A stretch of 64,000 nt of DNA from CAYNRG01 sp047973125 (lineage in GTDB: Bacteria > Bacillota_I > Bacilli_A > Erysipelotrichales > Erysipelotrichaceae). The stretch is from contig JBKEBK010000004.1 of NCBI GenBank assembly GCA_047973125.1, positions 1-64,000 of the forward strand, in the 5' to 3' direction. How positions within the stretch are numbered: position 1 is the first letter of the stretch; each line of letters starts with the position of its first letter. The notes beneath the pieces were generated by a model. It ran no database searches. It was not told the origin of the DNA and saw only the letters and a program-made list of their open reading frames with translations. Position numbers and translations under genes: made by a program. Positions 18,426 through 26,655 of the stretch are shown here, in pieces.

Positions 18426-18540
18426 GTTGGGGCATAATAGGGATTATAGTTGATGTTTGAGATTAGCTTTATATGGCTCTATACCACTTATTATAGGTAA
18501 CACCTCTTAGTAATCAAAATACTAAGAGGTGTTTTTATTA
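18426..18540 (+). ncRNA. Candidate small RNA
   Basis: A promoter with an extended consensus -10 and a 14-bp perfect terminator hairpin with a T run enclose about 115 bases that contain no open frame with a ribosome binding site. The transcript would begin with GUUGGGGC. It could form a small ATAAT/ATTAT hairpin near its 5' end and an AGC/GCT hairpin in the middle. It lies between divergently placed minus-strand genes, so it is not a leader. I do not recognise an RNA family. Confidence 0.4.
18499..18540 (+). terminator. Strong intrinsic terminator
   Basis: AACACCTCTTAGTA and TACTAAGAGGTGTT form a perfect 14-bp stem with a seven-base loop. TTTATTATT follows on the plus strand and no T run on the minus strand, so the main direction is plus. 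Confidence 0.75.
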
Positions 18541-18567
18541 TTGCAATATATTAGGTTATGTGATGGT

Positions 18568-20022
18568 CTACTTGTAATCTTTTGTAAGTATACTTTGTGG
18601 TGTGCAGCTTGATATTAAGCTTACACCATCACTATACCCTTCTTCGCGATCTTCTAATTCTTTTATTAAATAATTTCTTAAAATTTTAATTATTTCTTGA
18701 TATGTATCTTCATTAATAAGATTTATTAACTCTTTTGGATCACTTCTTAAATCAAAAAATTGTTCAGTATCTCTTTGAGTATACCAAATATACTTGTAAT
18801 CTTTGGTTACAATATATTGATTTGATGTATACTTTGTCCCCGAGTGCTCACCATGAATATAATCCCTTTTAATTTCCTTATTATTAAGTATACGATCTTT
18901 AAATGATATTCCATCAACTGACTTTGGAATAGTAAGCGATGCAAAATCAAGTAGTGTTGGCATAACATCTTTAAGTTCAAATAAATCCTCATATCTTTTT
19001 TTATCTGTTTTTGCTACATCCTTACCAACATGGATAATACATGGCACTCTAACACTACCTTCATATGGTAGAGTCTTTCTAAAGGTATTATTATCAAATA
19101 ATAACTCCCCATGATCACTTGTAAATAAGATAATCGAATTATTATAGCTATCATCATCTTCTAAGGCTGTAATTAATCGACCTATCTGATGATCAATATG
19201 CGTAATACAGCCATAATATCCAGCCATTGCTTCATGAATTAAATCAGGATCATTACAGCCATCCAAACTATCTTTATTATAACCATTCTCTTTTGTACGA
19301 TCCTTATCAACCCATGAGCCAACCTCTGGCATCTTTAAATTTTTATTGATATACAAATCTAAATAGCTCTTTGGAGGATCAAAAGGAGCATGCGGTCTTA
19401 CAAAGCTTGTCATTAAGAAAAATGGTCTTGTACGATCTCTTGTATTTAAAAAATTAATACTTTCATCGACTGTCCAATTTGTAGGATGATGCTTTTCCTC
19501 ATAAATCCAAGGATGTGTAACCCATGAGTTACACTCAACTCCCGTATCGGTAATATCAACATCCTCTCCTTCTTTATCTCTTAAAAACTTTAAATAGTCA
19601 TCATTTACTTTTTGATGTTGCCAATAAGGAGTATCATATCTTCGATAATGTCCTAAGTAGCCATCATGAAGTCTAATATTCTCAAAACCACAAGAAAGGC
19701 GTGGAGGATGTACATGCATCTTACCAACACATTGGGTTTGATAACCATTTACTTTAAAAACCTCTGCCATCATATTCTCATAGTCCCAACTTGTACCCTC
19801 AGCATAACCAACCTTCTTGGTATGTCTTTGATTTTGCCCAGTAAAAAGTATTGCCCGAGCTGGGATACATGTTGGACATGCAGAATATGCCTTTTCAAAT
19901 ATATGACCATCATTAGCTAAGGTATTTAGATAGGGAGTCTTTACATCAGGATGTCCCAATATTGAAAGAGCATCCCCTCTAAATTGATCACACATTATTA
20001 AAATAATATTTGGTTTACTCAT
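18568..20022 (-). CDS. Cysteine-type sulfatase, cytosolic
   Basis: The protein has 484 residues and belongs to the alkaline-phosphatase-like sulfatase family. The formylglycine motif is Cys52-Ile-Pro-Ala-Arg56, followed by TGQNQRHT. The N-terminal metal site is MCDQFRGD, the mid-protein signature FVRPHAPFDPP, and the second metal site FTSDHGE. Maturation needs a radical-SAM sulfatase-maturing enzyme, which is not in this window. There is no signal peptide, so the enzyme acts inside the cell on imported sulfated sugars. It lies 41 bases after the GH112 gene, with its own TAGGAGG site, which suggests removal of sulfate from mucin-derived sugars taken up by the neighbouring importer. The substrate is not deducible from sequence. 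Confidence 0.9.
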   Translation of the reverse strand: MSKPNIILIMCDQFRGDALSILGHPDVKTPYLNTLANDGHIFEKAYSACPTCIPARAILFTGQNQRHTKKVGYAEGTSWDYENMMAEVFKVNGYQTQCVGKMHVHPPRLSCGFENIRLHDGYLGHYRRYDTPYWQHQKVNDDYLKFLRDKEGEDVDITDTGVECNSWVTHPWIYEEKHHPTNWTVDESINFLNTRDRTRPFFLMTSFVRPHAPFDPPKSYLDLYINKNLKMPEVGSWVDKDRTKENGYNKDSLDGCNDPDLIHEAMAGYYGCITHIDHQIGRLITALEDDDSYNNSIILFTSDHGELLFDNNTFRKTLPYEGSVRVPCIIHVGKDVAKTDKKRYEDLFELKDVMPTLLDFASLTIPKSVDGISFKDRILNNKEIKRDYIHGEHSGTKYTSNQYIVTKDYKYIWYTQRDTEQFFDLRSDPKELINLINEDTYQEIIKILRNYLIKELEDREEGYSDGVSLISSCTPQSILTKDYK

Positions 20023-20041
20023 TTATTACCTCCTAAGTTTA

Positions 20042-20065
20042 AAAGATGTTAAAAATAACATCTTT
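20042..20065 (-). terminator. Hairpin between the GH112 and sulfatase genes
   Basis: AAAGATGTTA and TAACATCTTT form a perfect 10-bp stem with a four-base loop, overlapping the GH112 stop codon. The following T run is short, so it probably reduces rather than ends transcription into the sulfatase gene. Confidence 0.5.
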
Positions 20066-22220
20066 ATTTTTTTATATCCAGCCAACGCATTTCCATTGGT
20101 TTTAATGTTAGTGTTTCTATAACCTTACCATCAACATAAACATCCGTATTTACTTCTTTATAATCATTATTGATTACACAAATTTTTCCAACCTTCTCAA
20201 AAGCTGCAATTTCTGTATCAACATTACTTACATAATACTTTTTAAGTAAGTCTTCTTTACCAGCAACATAGTAAAGAGTTCTAAGAAGTAATCGACAATT
20301 TTTTGGAGAATATGGAAGACCTGCAAAGTACACACTTCTTCCCTTACCATAATTATTTGTAACTAACTGACAATATTTTTGATCTTTAGCAAGAACTTGA
20401 TAATCTTCACCCCAAGCATAAATACTTGATTTACCCTCACCAAAATCAATAGCATCATCACTCTCTTCAGTAATAAAGTGTTTTGGATTTAAATCATTAT
20501 ACTTATCATGACTCATTGTAAAGCCAACTTCTCGATCTACTCCCAAAACATCACTTAGTTGGAAGAATCTTCCTTGGTGTTGGTAGGCTGTTGGCTCTCC
20601 CACTCCAATAAATCCTCCACCATTATCAACCCATTCTCTAAGTTTAACAACGACTTCCTCATCAATCCAAGCATCATGTCCACTCCAAGAAGTACCAGCA
20701 TCACCTGCATTAATTATTACCTTAATATCAGGATCAATGCCTTTTTTAACATCATCAAAATTAATGAATTCAACATCAAATGGCATACCACTTAAGCACT
20801 CTATTACTCCAACATAACTATAGATCTCACGATGCCATATAGCATGATGTACTTGATTACTCATCCACTTACGAATACCACCCCAACTATTTAAAATAGC
20901 TACTTTAAAAGGAGCAACATATGATTTAGACTCATCAGTAAAATCATGAATTTCTCTAAATTCTCTGACAACTGTTTTAATAGTATCAATAAAGTTTGGC
21001 CACTCAATCGCAAGTTTTAAATAACCACCATAGCCAATTCTTGATAATGGACTTCTAAGAATTGCTCGTCTTGCTTGTAACCAGTTTTCTTTTGCTTCTT
21101 CAATAGGTTTTCCACCCTCACAAAATACATCAGGGAAAAAGTATGGAAGAAGTCTTCCTTCAGTGTATTTTACACCCTTAATATCTGAAATCATTCTCAT
21201 GGTAACACCATTTCCAACAGATCCCACAACTGCATCTAATCCTATTGTTTCAAAATACTTACCATAGGGTTCTGTACCAATCCAGTGATCTCCTAAAAAC
21301 ATCATTGCTTCTTTACCACAATCATGAACAATATCTACTAATTCCTTTGCAAGCTTACAAACTTCAATTTGTTGAAATTCAATAAAATCCTTAAATTCTT
21401 TACTAGGAACTCTAAAGATTGAATTATGGTAACCTTGATCAACAATGAACTCTGGTCTAAATTTATAACCAGCCCATTTTTCAAACTCCCTTAAAATATA
21501 GGGACTAACACTTGCACTATATCCAAACCACTCAACAAATTTTTCACGCTTCTGATCATCAAATGTTAAAGTGAACTGATGAAAGAATGTCGTAAATCTA
21601 ATAACATCAACATTGGGATTATCAAGACAAAACTTTTTTAATTTTTCTTTAACATAAGCCTGTGTCTTTGGTTGTCTTACATCAAATGTACATTGATGTT
21701 CTTCATCTTTCCAGTCATTGGTAATAAAATTATACATATGAACTGGATCCCAAACAAGAAATGCAAGGAAACTAACTGTATAAACATGATATTTTTTTGT
21801 TTTTATAACCACTGATCCACTATCTTTATTATAAGACCAATCATCAACTGAAACCACATCACCAGTAGTACGATCTACTACTTCCCACCACTCTTTTGGA
21901 TCATCAATATCATTAACTTTTAATTGTTGTGTATGAAAACCCTTCATTAAAGTAATTTCAATACTATCTGATTTAGCTGTATAGCGATCAGTTATTAAAT
22001 ACTCCTGTTGAATCTCTTCAGGATTATTTTTTGCCCACTCATTATCTTTTCTTGTTGTATAATACGTTGCATAAATCTTAGCATCTACTTCAAGAAGAGC
22101 CTCTGGCATATCTGTACCATCACAATCTCTAAGAGCATCGACCTCTAGCTCCTTTGCAAGAGCTAGTGTTTCATCTACCACATCAAGATCGGTCGGTAAT
22201 GTTAACCTCCCTTTTTTCAT
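20064..22220 (-). CDS. lnpA: 1,3-beta-galactosyl-N-acetylhexosamine phosphorylase (GH112)
   Basis: This cytosolic enzyme splits galacto-N-biose or lacto-N-biose with phosphate to galactose 1-phosphate plus GalNAc or GlcNAc. The protein has 718 residues, close to the family norm. The predicted proton donor is Asp311 in FLGDHWIGTEPYG, matching Asp313 of the Bifidobacterium enzyme. RFTTFFHQFTLTFDD and a glutamine-amidotransferase-like domain (about 440-650) also match GH112. The start at 22220 follows AAGGAG. The gene lies in an operon behind a sugar importer. The GH101 enzyme elsewhere in the window releases exactly this disaccharide. The kinase, uridylyltransferase and epimerase that complete the lnp pathway are not seen here. 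Gal-beta-1,4-L-rhamnose phosphorylases of the same family are an alternative, less likely given the GH101 context. Confidence 0.92.
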   Translation of the reverse strand: MKKGRLTLPTDLDVVDETLALAKELEVDALRDCDGTDMPEALLEVDAKIYATYYTTRKDNEWAKNNPEEIQQEYLITDRYTAKSDSIEITLMKGFHTQQLKVNDIDDPKEWWEVVDRTTGDVVSVDDWSYNKDSGSVVIKTKKYHVYTVSFLAFLVWDPVHMYNFITNDWKDEEHQCTFDVRQPKTQAYVKEKLKKFCLDNPNVDVIRFTTFFHQFTLTFDDQKREKFVEWFGYSASVSPYILREFEKWAGYKFRPEFIVDQGYHNSIFRVPSKEFKDFIEFQQIEVCKLAKELVDIVHDCGKEAMMFLGDHWIGTEPYGKYFETIGLDAVVGSVGNGVTMRMISDIKGVKYTEGRLLPYFFPDVFCEGGKPIEEAKENWLQARRAILRSPLSRIGYGGYLKLAIEWPNFIDTIKTVVREFREIHDFTDESKSYVAPFKVAILNSWGGIRKWMSNQVHHAIWHREIYSYVGVIECLSGMPFDVEFINFDDVKKGIDPDIKVIINAGDAGTSWSGHDAWIDEEVVVKLREWVDNGGGFIGVGEPTAYQHQGRFFQLSDVLGVDREVGFTMSHDKYNDLNPKHFITEESDDAIDFGEGKSSIYAWGEDYQVLAKDQKYCQLVTNNYGKGRSVYFAGLPYSPKNCRLLLRTLYYVAGKEDLLKKYYVSNVDTEIAAFEKVGKICVINNDYKEVNTDVYVDGKVIETLTLKPMEMRWLDIKK

Positions 22221-22236
22221 TAATAAAATCTCCTTC

Positions 22237-22410
22237 TTATTTAAATTTTCTATTATAAAGATATAACATAATAATTAAACCCGTTAAACCAATTAATTCT
22301 AAAAATAAACCATCATAACCAATATTCTTTTGTCCAATAACAACTAAAGCTACCGATGCTAAAAAACAAATAACTGCAATTATTGTCTTTGTCCAATTTG
22401 TACGTTCCAT
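22237..22410 (-). CDS. 57-residue two-helix membrane peptide in the galacto-N-biose operon
   Basis: The small protein begins MERTNWTKT and has two hydrophobic helices (about residues 9-26 and 33-50) and a basic end (YNRKFK). The start ATG 22410 follows GGTGAT; the upstream GTG lies inside that site. The ribosome binding site overlaps the stop region of the permease gene before it, and the GH112 gene follows 16 bases later. That arrangement makes translation very likely. I recall similar short proteins beside sugar ABC permeases in Bacillota (a DUF6903-like group) but cannot confirm this. It may be an accessory subunit of the importer. Confidence 0.7.
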   Translation of the reverse strand: MERTNWTKTIIAVICFLASVALVVIGQKNIGYDGLFLELIGLTGLIIMLYLYNRKFK

Positions 22411-22419
22411 TATTATCAC

Positions 22420-23301
22420 CTAATCCTTTATTCCACCCAAGGTCATTCCTTGAGTTAGTTTTTTCTGTACCATCATATATAAAATTAACGTAGGTAACAT
22501 TACAATAACAAGACCAGCATAAAGCATTCCATATTCAGCCTTACCACGAGCTGCCTGTGTTAAATCCATTAGACCAACAGGAAGCGTTTTATTTGCCTGA
22601 GTAGTCATCAAAGTTAAGGCAATAATATATTCATTCCAGAATTTTAAGAAATTAAATAAAATAACTGTTATTATACTAGGCTTTGCCATAGGAATCATTA
22701 TCTTCAACATTGTTTGTCCATAGCTACAACCATCAATAAACGCCGCTTCTTCATAAGTTTTAGGAAGAGTTTTAAAATAACCTTGCAGTAAATAAACTGT
22801 AAAAGGTATTGAAGTAGCAGCATATACTAATGCTAGTATATAAATATTATCAGTAAATATCTTATCAATATTAAACCAAGCATAGAAATTATCTGTCCAA
22901 TCACCAAGCATTAAGGCAATAGGAACAACAATATAGTTAACATTGATAAAAAGTCCAGCCATATATAAAGTTGAAATTAATTTTCTAAATTTAAATTTAT
23001 ACCTTGCTAAAACATAAGCACTAGGTAAAGAAACAACTAACAATATAACAAGCGATAACACTGTTACAAATACTGAATTCATAAAGTAATCACCCATTTT
23101 TGCTTTATTAAATGCAGCTATAAAGTTTTCAAAATAGAAACCTAAAGGAAGCGCCCAAGGATTACCATAAAACTCAGAATTTTGTTTGATTGAAGCCATA
23201 AACACCCAACCAACTGGAATAATAATTGAAATTGCTAAAGTAAAAAGAGCAACGTAAATAAATATTTTATACAGACGATCTGAATTTTTTATTTTTTTCA
23301 T
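22420..23301 (-). CDS. Carbohydrate ABC importer permease (MalG type)
   Basis: The protein has 293 residues and six helices. The binding-protein-dependent transport signature EEAAFIDGCSYGQTMLKIMIPMAKP near residues 190-214 is the EAA loop that contacts the ATPase. The N-terminal pattern IPVGWVFMASIKQNSEFYGNPW is typical of CUT1 family MalG-like subunits. The partner permease lies 13 bases upstream and the binding protein before that. No ATPase is encoded in the operon, so a shared MsmX-type ATPase elsewhere is expected, as is usual for CUT1 systems. The likely substrate from context is galacto-N-biose or a related disaccharide. Confidence 0.9.
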   Translation of the reverse strand: MKKIKNSDRLYKIFIYVALFTLAISIIIPVGWVFMASIKQNSEFYGNPWALPLGFYFENFIAAFNKAKMGDYFMNSVFVTVLSLVILLVVSLPSAYVLARYKFKFRKLISTLYMAGLFINVNYIVVPIALMLGDWTDNFYAWFNIDKIFTDNIYILALVYAATSIPFTVYLLQGYFKTLPKTYEEAAFIDGCSYGQTMLKIMIPMAKPSIITVILFNFLKFWNEYIIALTLMTTQANKTLPVGLMDLTQAARGKAEYGMLYAGLVIVMLPTLILYMMVQKKLTQGMTLGGIKD

Positions 23302-23314
23302 TTTCTTTTTCCCC

Positions 23315-24205
23315 CTAGTATTCTATAACATCACGCTCAGTAACTTTATTTACTGTAGCACTTATTATAAATGATATTGTAAACACAACAACCCCAATGG
23401 CCATAGCATAACCATATGATGCATTAGTATATGCTTGGTTATAAAGATATCCAAGCACGTTCTCACTTGCTCCATCTGGTCCACCCATTGTCATTACTTT
23501 GGTAAATAAGAAACTCAAGTTAATAGTACTTATTATAAAGAATGTCAGAGTAGTTCTTAAATTTGTCCAAATAAGCGGTAGAGTAATACTAAAGAATTGC
23601 TTAGTTTTACTAGCTCCCTCAAGATCAGCGGCTTCATATAAGTGAATAGAGATTGAGCTCATACTCGCCATATACATTACCATATAATATCCAATTGCCT
23701 GCCAAATCATTGCTCCAGCAAGCGAATAGATTACAATACTTTGATCACCTAAAAACTTAATCGTACTCCAATTCTCAGGTTTGAAAAAACCTATAATACT
23801 ATTTAATAATCCATAGTTAGGATCATAAATTTGTGAGAATATCGCCGATATTACCACCACCGATAAAATATTTGGTATATAGAACACAATTCTAAAGAAA
23901 TTCTGCCCTTTTATTTTCTCACGAGTCAATATTGATGCAAATAATATTGACATTGCAAATGTGAAAATCGTTACAATAACGATTAGAAAAATGGTGTTTT
24001 GAAGGGATTGAACAAACTTCATATCCTTCACCAGGATTTCAAAGTTTCTTAAACCATACCATTTTTTATTATCAGATAACCCACCCCATTTAAACAATGA
24101 CATTACAAATATATTGACAGTCGGAAGAATCATAAAGATACCAAATAAAAGAAAAGCAGGGATTGAACACATTGCTATAAAGCGAGATCTTTGTTTTCTT
24201 TTCAT
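23315..24205 (-). CDS. Carbohydrate ABC importer permease (MalF/UgpA type)
   Basis: The protein has 296 residues with six helices. It opens with PAFLLFGIFMILPTVNIFVMSLFKW and carries the EAA loop EAADLEGASKTKQFFSITLPLIW near residues 190-212. NEN-type features near the end (TMGGPDGASENVLGYLYNQAY) are standard in CUT1 permeases. GAAGGAG precedes ATG 24205. It follows the binding-protein gene after a hairpin that should lower its expression relative to that lipoprotein. Confidence 0.9.
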   Translation of the reverse strand: MKRKQRSRFIAMCSIPAFLLFGIFMILPTVNIFVMSLFKWGGLSDNKKWYGLRNFEILVKDMKFVQSLQNTIFLIVIVTIFTFAMSILFASILTREKIKGQNFFRIVFYIPNILSVVVISAIFSQIYDPNYGLLNSIIGFFKPENWSTIKFLGDQSIVIYSLAGAMIWQAIGYYMVMYMASMSSISIHLYEAADLEGASKTKQFFSITLPLIWTNLRTTLTFFIISTINLSFLFTKVMTMGGPDGASENVLGYLYNQAYTNASYGYAMAIGVVVFTISFIISATVNKVTERDVIEY

Positions 24206-24230
24206 ATAACTCCTTCTTTCTTCTTTTTTA

Positions 24231-24263
24231 AAAGAGGAATAGAGATCACTCTTATTCCTCTTT
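24231..24263 (-). terminator. Hairpin between binding-protein and permease genes
   Basis: AAAGAGGAATA and TATTCCTCTTT flank an inner GAG/CTC pairing; on the minus strand TTTTAAAAAAG follows. Position and strength suggest partial termination that keeps the binding protein in excess. Confidence 0.6.
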
Positions 24264-24286
24264 ATAAATTTAATTATTTAATTCTC

Positions 24287-25633
24287 TTATCTAAGACTTG
24301 GATCGTATTGAGCAACACCATCAAGTACATCTTGATACCACTCATCAACTGTCTTAGTTCCATTAACTACAGAGTTAATAGTTCCATAAAGGATACCAGT
24401 TCCACTAGCAATTACAACACCTTCAACTGGTTCAACAGTAGCAAATCCTACAGAGTTAGGTTTAACACCTTCTTCATATAAAGCATAGAATTGTTTACTA
24501 GTTTCATCAGAAATTAATGAAGTTGCATTAGTAATTGGCATAACTGCACCACCATTATCAATAAATAATTGAGTAGCTACATCAGAATATAAGAATGCGA
24601 TGAATTTTTTAGCTAAATCAACATTAGCAGCTCCTTTTGGTATATACACTTCTTCTTTGAAAGTAGTAGCATATCTGTCATTTCCATTACTTGTAGGAGG
24701 AGCCATGAATCCCCATTTGAATCCTTCAGCTCTTGGAGCTTCAGCCATTTCTCCTGGTAACCAAGTACCATTAGGAATAAATAATGCTTTGTTATCTAAA
24801 ATTAATTGTTGGTTCTTAGTGAATCCATCACCATTAGCATTAGCAACAGTGCTTTCTTCTACATAAGTAGCAATTTTACCTACGATATCAAATGCTTCTT
24901 TAACTTCAGGAAGTTTCCAAGCTTCTAAATCATAGTTCATAAGTCTTTCATAAACTTCAGGTCCAGCAGTTTGGTTTAATAAAGCTGAGAAGAATGCATC
25001 GAAGTATCCAGCAACTGGATATGTAAATAATGCGTAACCTTCTTCTTTAGCAAGATCACCAAGAGCCCACATTTCATCCCAAGTTTGAGGAACATCCCAA
25101 CCTTTTTCTTCAAATAAACCTGCGTTATAGAATAATCCTGTAGGTGAATAGAATACTGGAGCTAAATAAAGTTCTCCATCACCATAAGGGCTAGAACTAA
25201 GTGCACTAGTAAGACCTGGAGTAAGTTTGTCATTAACAGTTACTTCTTCTCCTGGAACAGTCATACTTAATACATCAGTAATGTTTTCAATTTGTTTCTC
25301 AGATGCCATTGTAGCAGTAAGTCCATCTCTTGAAGTATAAGCTAGATAAACTACATCAGGAAGATCTCTTCCAGATACTACGATTGGACGTAAGATTTCA
25401 GAAATGTTCTTTTCAAGTGTAAGTTCAACTTTTACTCCTTCCATTTCTTCAAATTTTGCTGCAACTGCTTCCCAACCAGCAGTTCCATAACCACCATTAA
25501 GTCCGTATACTTTTAATACAGTCTCTTCACCAGCTGGTGTTTCTGTTGGCTCAGCAGTCTCTTCTTTACTTGAACAACCAGTAGCTGTAAGCACTAGTAA
25601 TCCAGCAAATAATAAAGCTAAGATTTTTTTCAT
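24287..25633 (-). CDS. Sugar-binding lipoprotein of a CUT1 ABC importer
   Basis: The protein has 448 residues. A lipoprotein signal peptide ends in LTATGC (lipid on Cys20 or nearby), followed by an acidic Thr/Glu-rich spacer and an extracellular solute-binding protein family 1 fold (LKVYGLNGGYGTAGWEAVAAKFEE; FKWGFMAPPTSNG; AKKFIAFLYSD). I chose ATG 25633 because AGGAGGAG lies seven bases upstream; the longer frame to 25705 adds residues with no site. It is the first gene of the galacto-N-biose operon, and its leader carries a palindromic operator candidate. Confidence 0.9.
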   Translation of the reverse strand: MKKILALLFAGLLVLTATGCSSKEETAEPTETPAGEETVLKVYGLNGGYGTAGWEAVAAKFEEMEGVKVELTLEKNISEILRPIVVSGRDLPDVVYLAYTSRDGLTATMASEKQIENITDVLSMTVPGEEVTVNDKLTPGLTSALSSSPYGDGELYLAPVFYSPTGLFYNAGLFEEKGWDVPQTWDEMWALGDLAKEEGYALFTYPVAGYFDAFFSALLNQTAGPEVYERLMNYDLEAWKLPEVKEAFDIVGKIATYVEESTVANANGDGFTKNQQLILDNKALFIPNGTWLPGEMAEAPRAEGFKWGFMAPPTSNGNDRYATTFKEEVYIPKGAANVDLAKKFIAFLYSDVATQLFIDNGGAVMPITNATSLISDETSKQFYALYEEGVKPNSVGFATVEPVEGVVIASGTGILYGTINSVVNGTKTVDEWYQDVLDGVAQYDPSLR

Positions 25634-25650
25634 TTTCTTTCTCCTCCTAA

Positions 25651-25668
25651 AAAGCGATACCGCTTTCT
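25651..25668 (-). promoter_or_regulatory. Palindromic operator/cre-like site in the leader of the galacto-N-biose operon
   Basis: AAAGCG-ATAC-CGCTTT is a perfect 6+6 palindrome. On the minus strand AGAAAGCGGTATCG (25668-25655) matches the CcpA cre consensus TGNAANCGNWNNCW at all but two defined positions. It lies next to the ribosome binding site, so a bound protein would block transcription. Confidence 0.5.
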
Positions 25669-25783
25669 GTAACTTTATTTTATACAAAATACTCACAATA
25701 ATCAATATTTAATTATTGTCATAAAATTTATAGATATTGCTTTTTTTAATATTTTCTATTATTATTATATTAAGAGGTGAAAC

Positions 25784-26608
25784 ATGGGGAATAAACAATA
25801 TGAAATAAGCAATCCAACCATAACAAAGCTAAACTGTAAACTACTATATGTCTCACAAGCAAACTATGCTGAAGACTGGCATTCAATTGCCCACTCTCAT
25901 CCTTTTACTGAGCTTTTCTATGTAATAAAGGGAAAAGGAGACTTCCATGTTGATAGTGAATCCTTCTTTGTTAAAGAAGATGATTTAGTAATTATCAACA
26001 GCAATACCTTCCATACTGAAACATCATCCTCAACAGACCCCTTAGAATATATTGTTGTGGGAATTGATGGAGTTTCACTACTCACAAGTGAAAACAAATA
26101 TTACAGTTTACACAACTATGCTGATTTTAAACATGAGATACTATTTTATATTAAAACTCTGCTTCAAGAAGCAAAACAAAAATCAGATTATTATGATGTA
26201 ATCTCACAAAATCTTTTAGAAGTTTTAATTGTAAATATTATCAGAAGAACACAAACTCAAATTACTGTTGAAACTCCAAAAAAATCAACAAGAGAGTGTG
26301 CTTATGTTAAGCAATATATTGATCAACACTATTATGAGGATATCTCATTAGATATGCTTTGTTCTTTGTCTTATATGAATAAGTACTATCTTGTCCACTC
26401 ATTTAAAAAGTTCTATAATATTACCCCGATTCACTATTTAACCACAAGAAGACTAGAAGAAGCATGTAACCTATTAAAGAATACCGATCACTTAGTATCA
26501 GAAATATCACAAATTATTGGTATGTCATCACAGTCTTATTTTATCCAAATATTTAAAAAGCACTATAACACAACTCCAAATAAGTATCGCAAAAATAATC
26601 ATCAATAA
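25784..26608 (+). CDS. AraC-family transcriptional regulator with cupin sensor
   Basis: The protein has 274 residues. An N-terminal cupin domain (about 15-110; HSHPFTELFYVIKGKGDFHV, then FFVKEDDLVIINSNTFH) should bind a sugar. Two helix-turn-helix motifs lie at about 185-274 (DISLDMLCSLSYMNKYYLVHSFKKFY; VSEISQIIGMSSQSYFIQIFKKHY), the second ending in the classic TPNKYRK. It is transcribed divergently from the galacto-N-biose importer operon across about 150 bases. It is the obvious candidate activator of that operon. AGAGGTGA precedes ATG 25784. Confidence 0.92.
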   Translation: MGNKQYEISNPTITKLNCKLLYVSQANYAEDWHSIAHSHPFTELFYVIKGKGDFHVDSESFFVKEDDLVIINSNTFHTETSSSTDPLEYIVVGIDGVSLLTSENKYYSLHNYADFKHEILFYIKTLLQEAKQKSDYYDVISQNLLEVLIVNIIRRTQTQITVETPKKSTRECAYVKQYIDQHYYEDISLDMLCSLSYMNKYYLVHSFKKFYNITPIHYLTTRRLEEACNLLKNTDHLVSEISQIIGMSSQSYFIQIFKKHYNTTPNKYRKNNHQ

Positions 26609-26622
26609 AAAATAAAACAATT

Positions 26623-26652
26623 AAAAACCCAGAAAATTAAATCTGGGTTTTT
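26623..26652. terminator. Bidirectional terminator
   Basis: AAAAACCCAGA and TCTGGGTTTTT form an 11-bp stem with an eight-base loop. T runs on both strands serve the plus-strand AraC gene and the minus-strand purine operon. Confidence 0.85.
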
Positions 26653-26655
26653 ATA

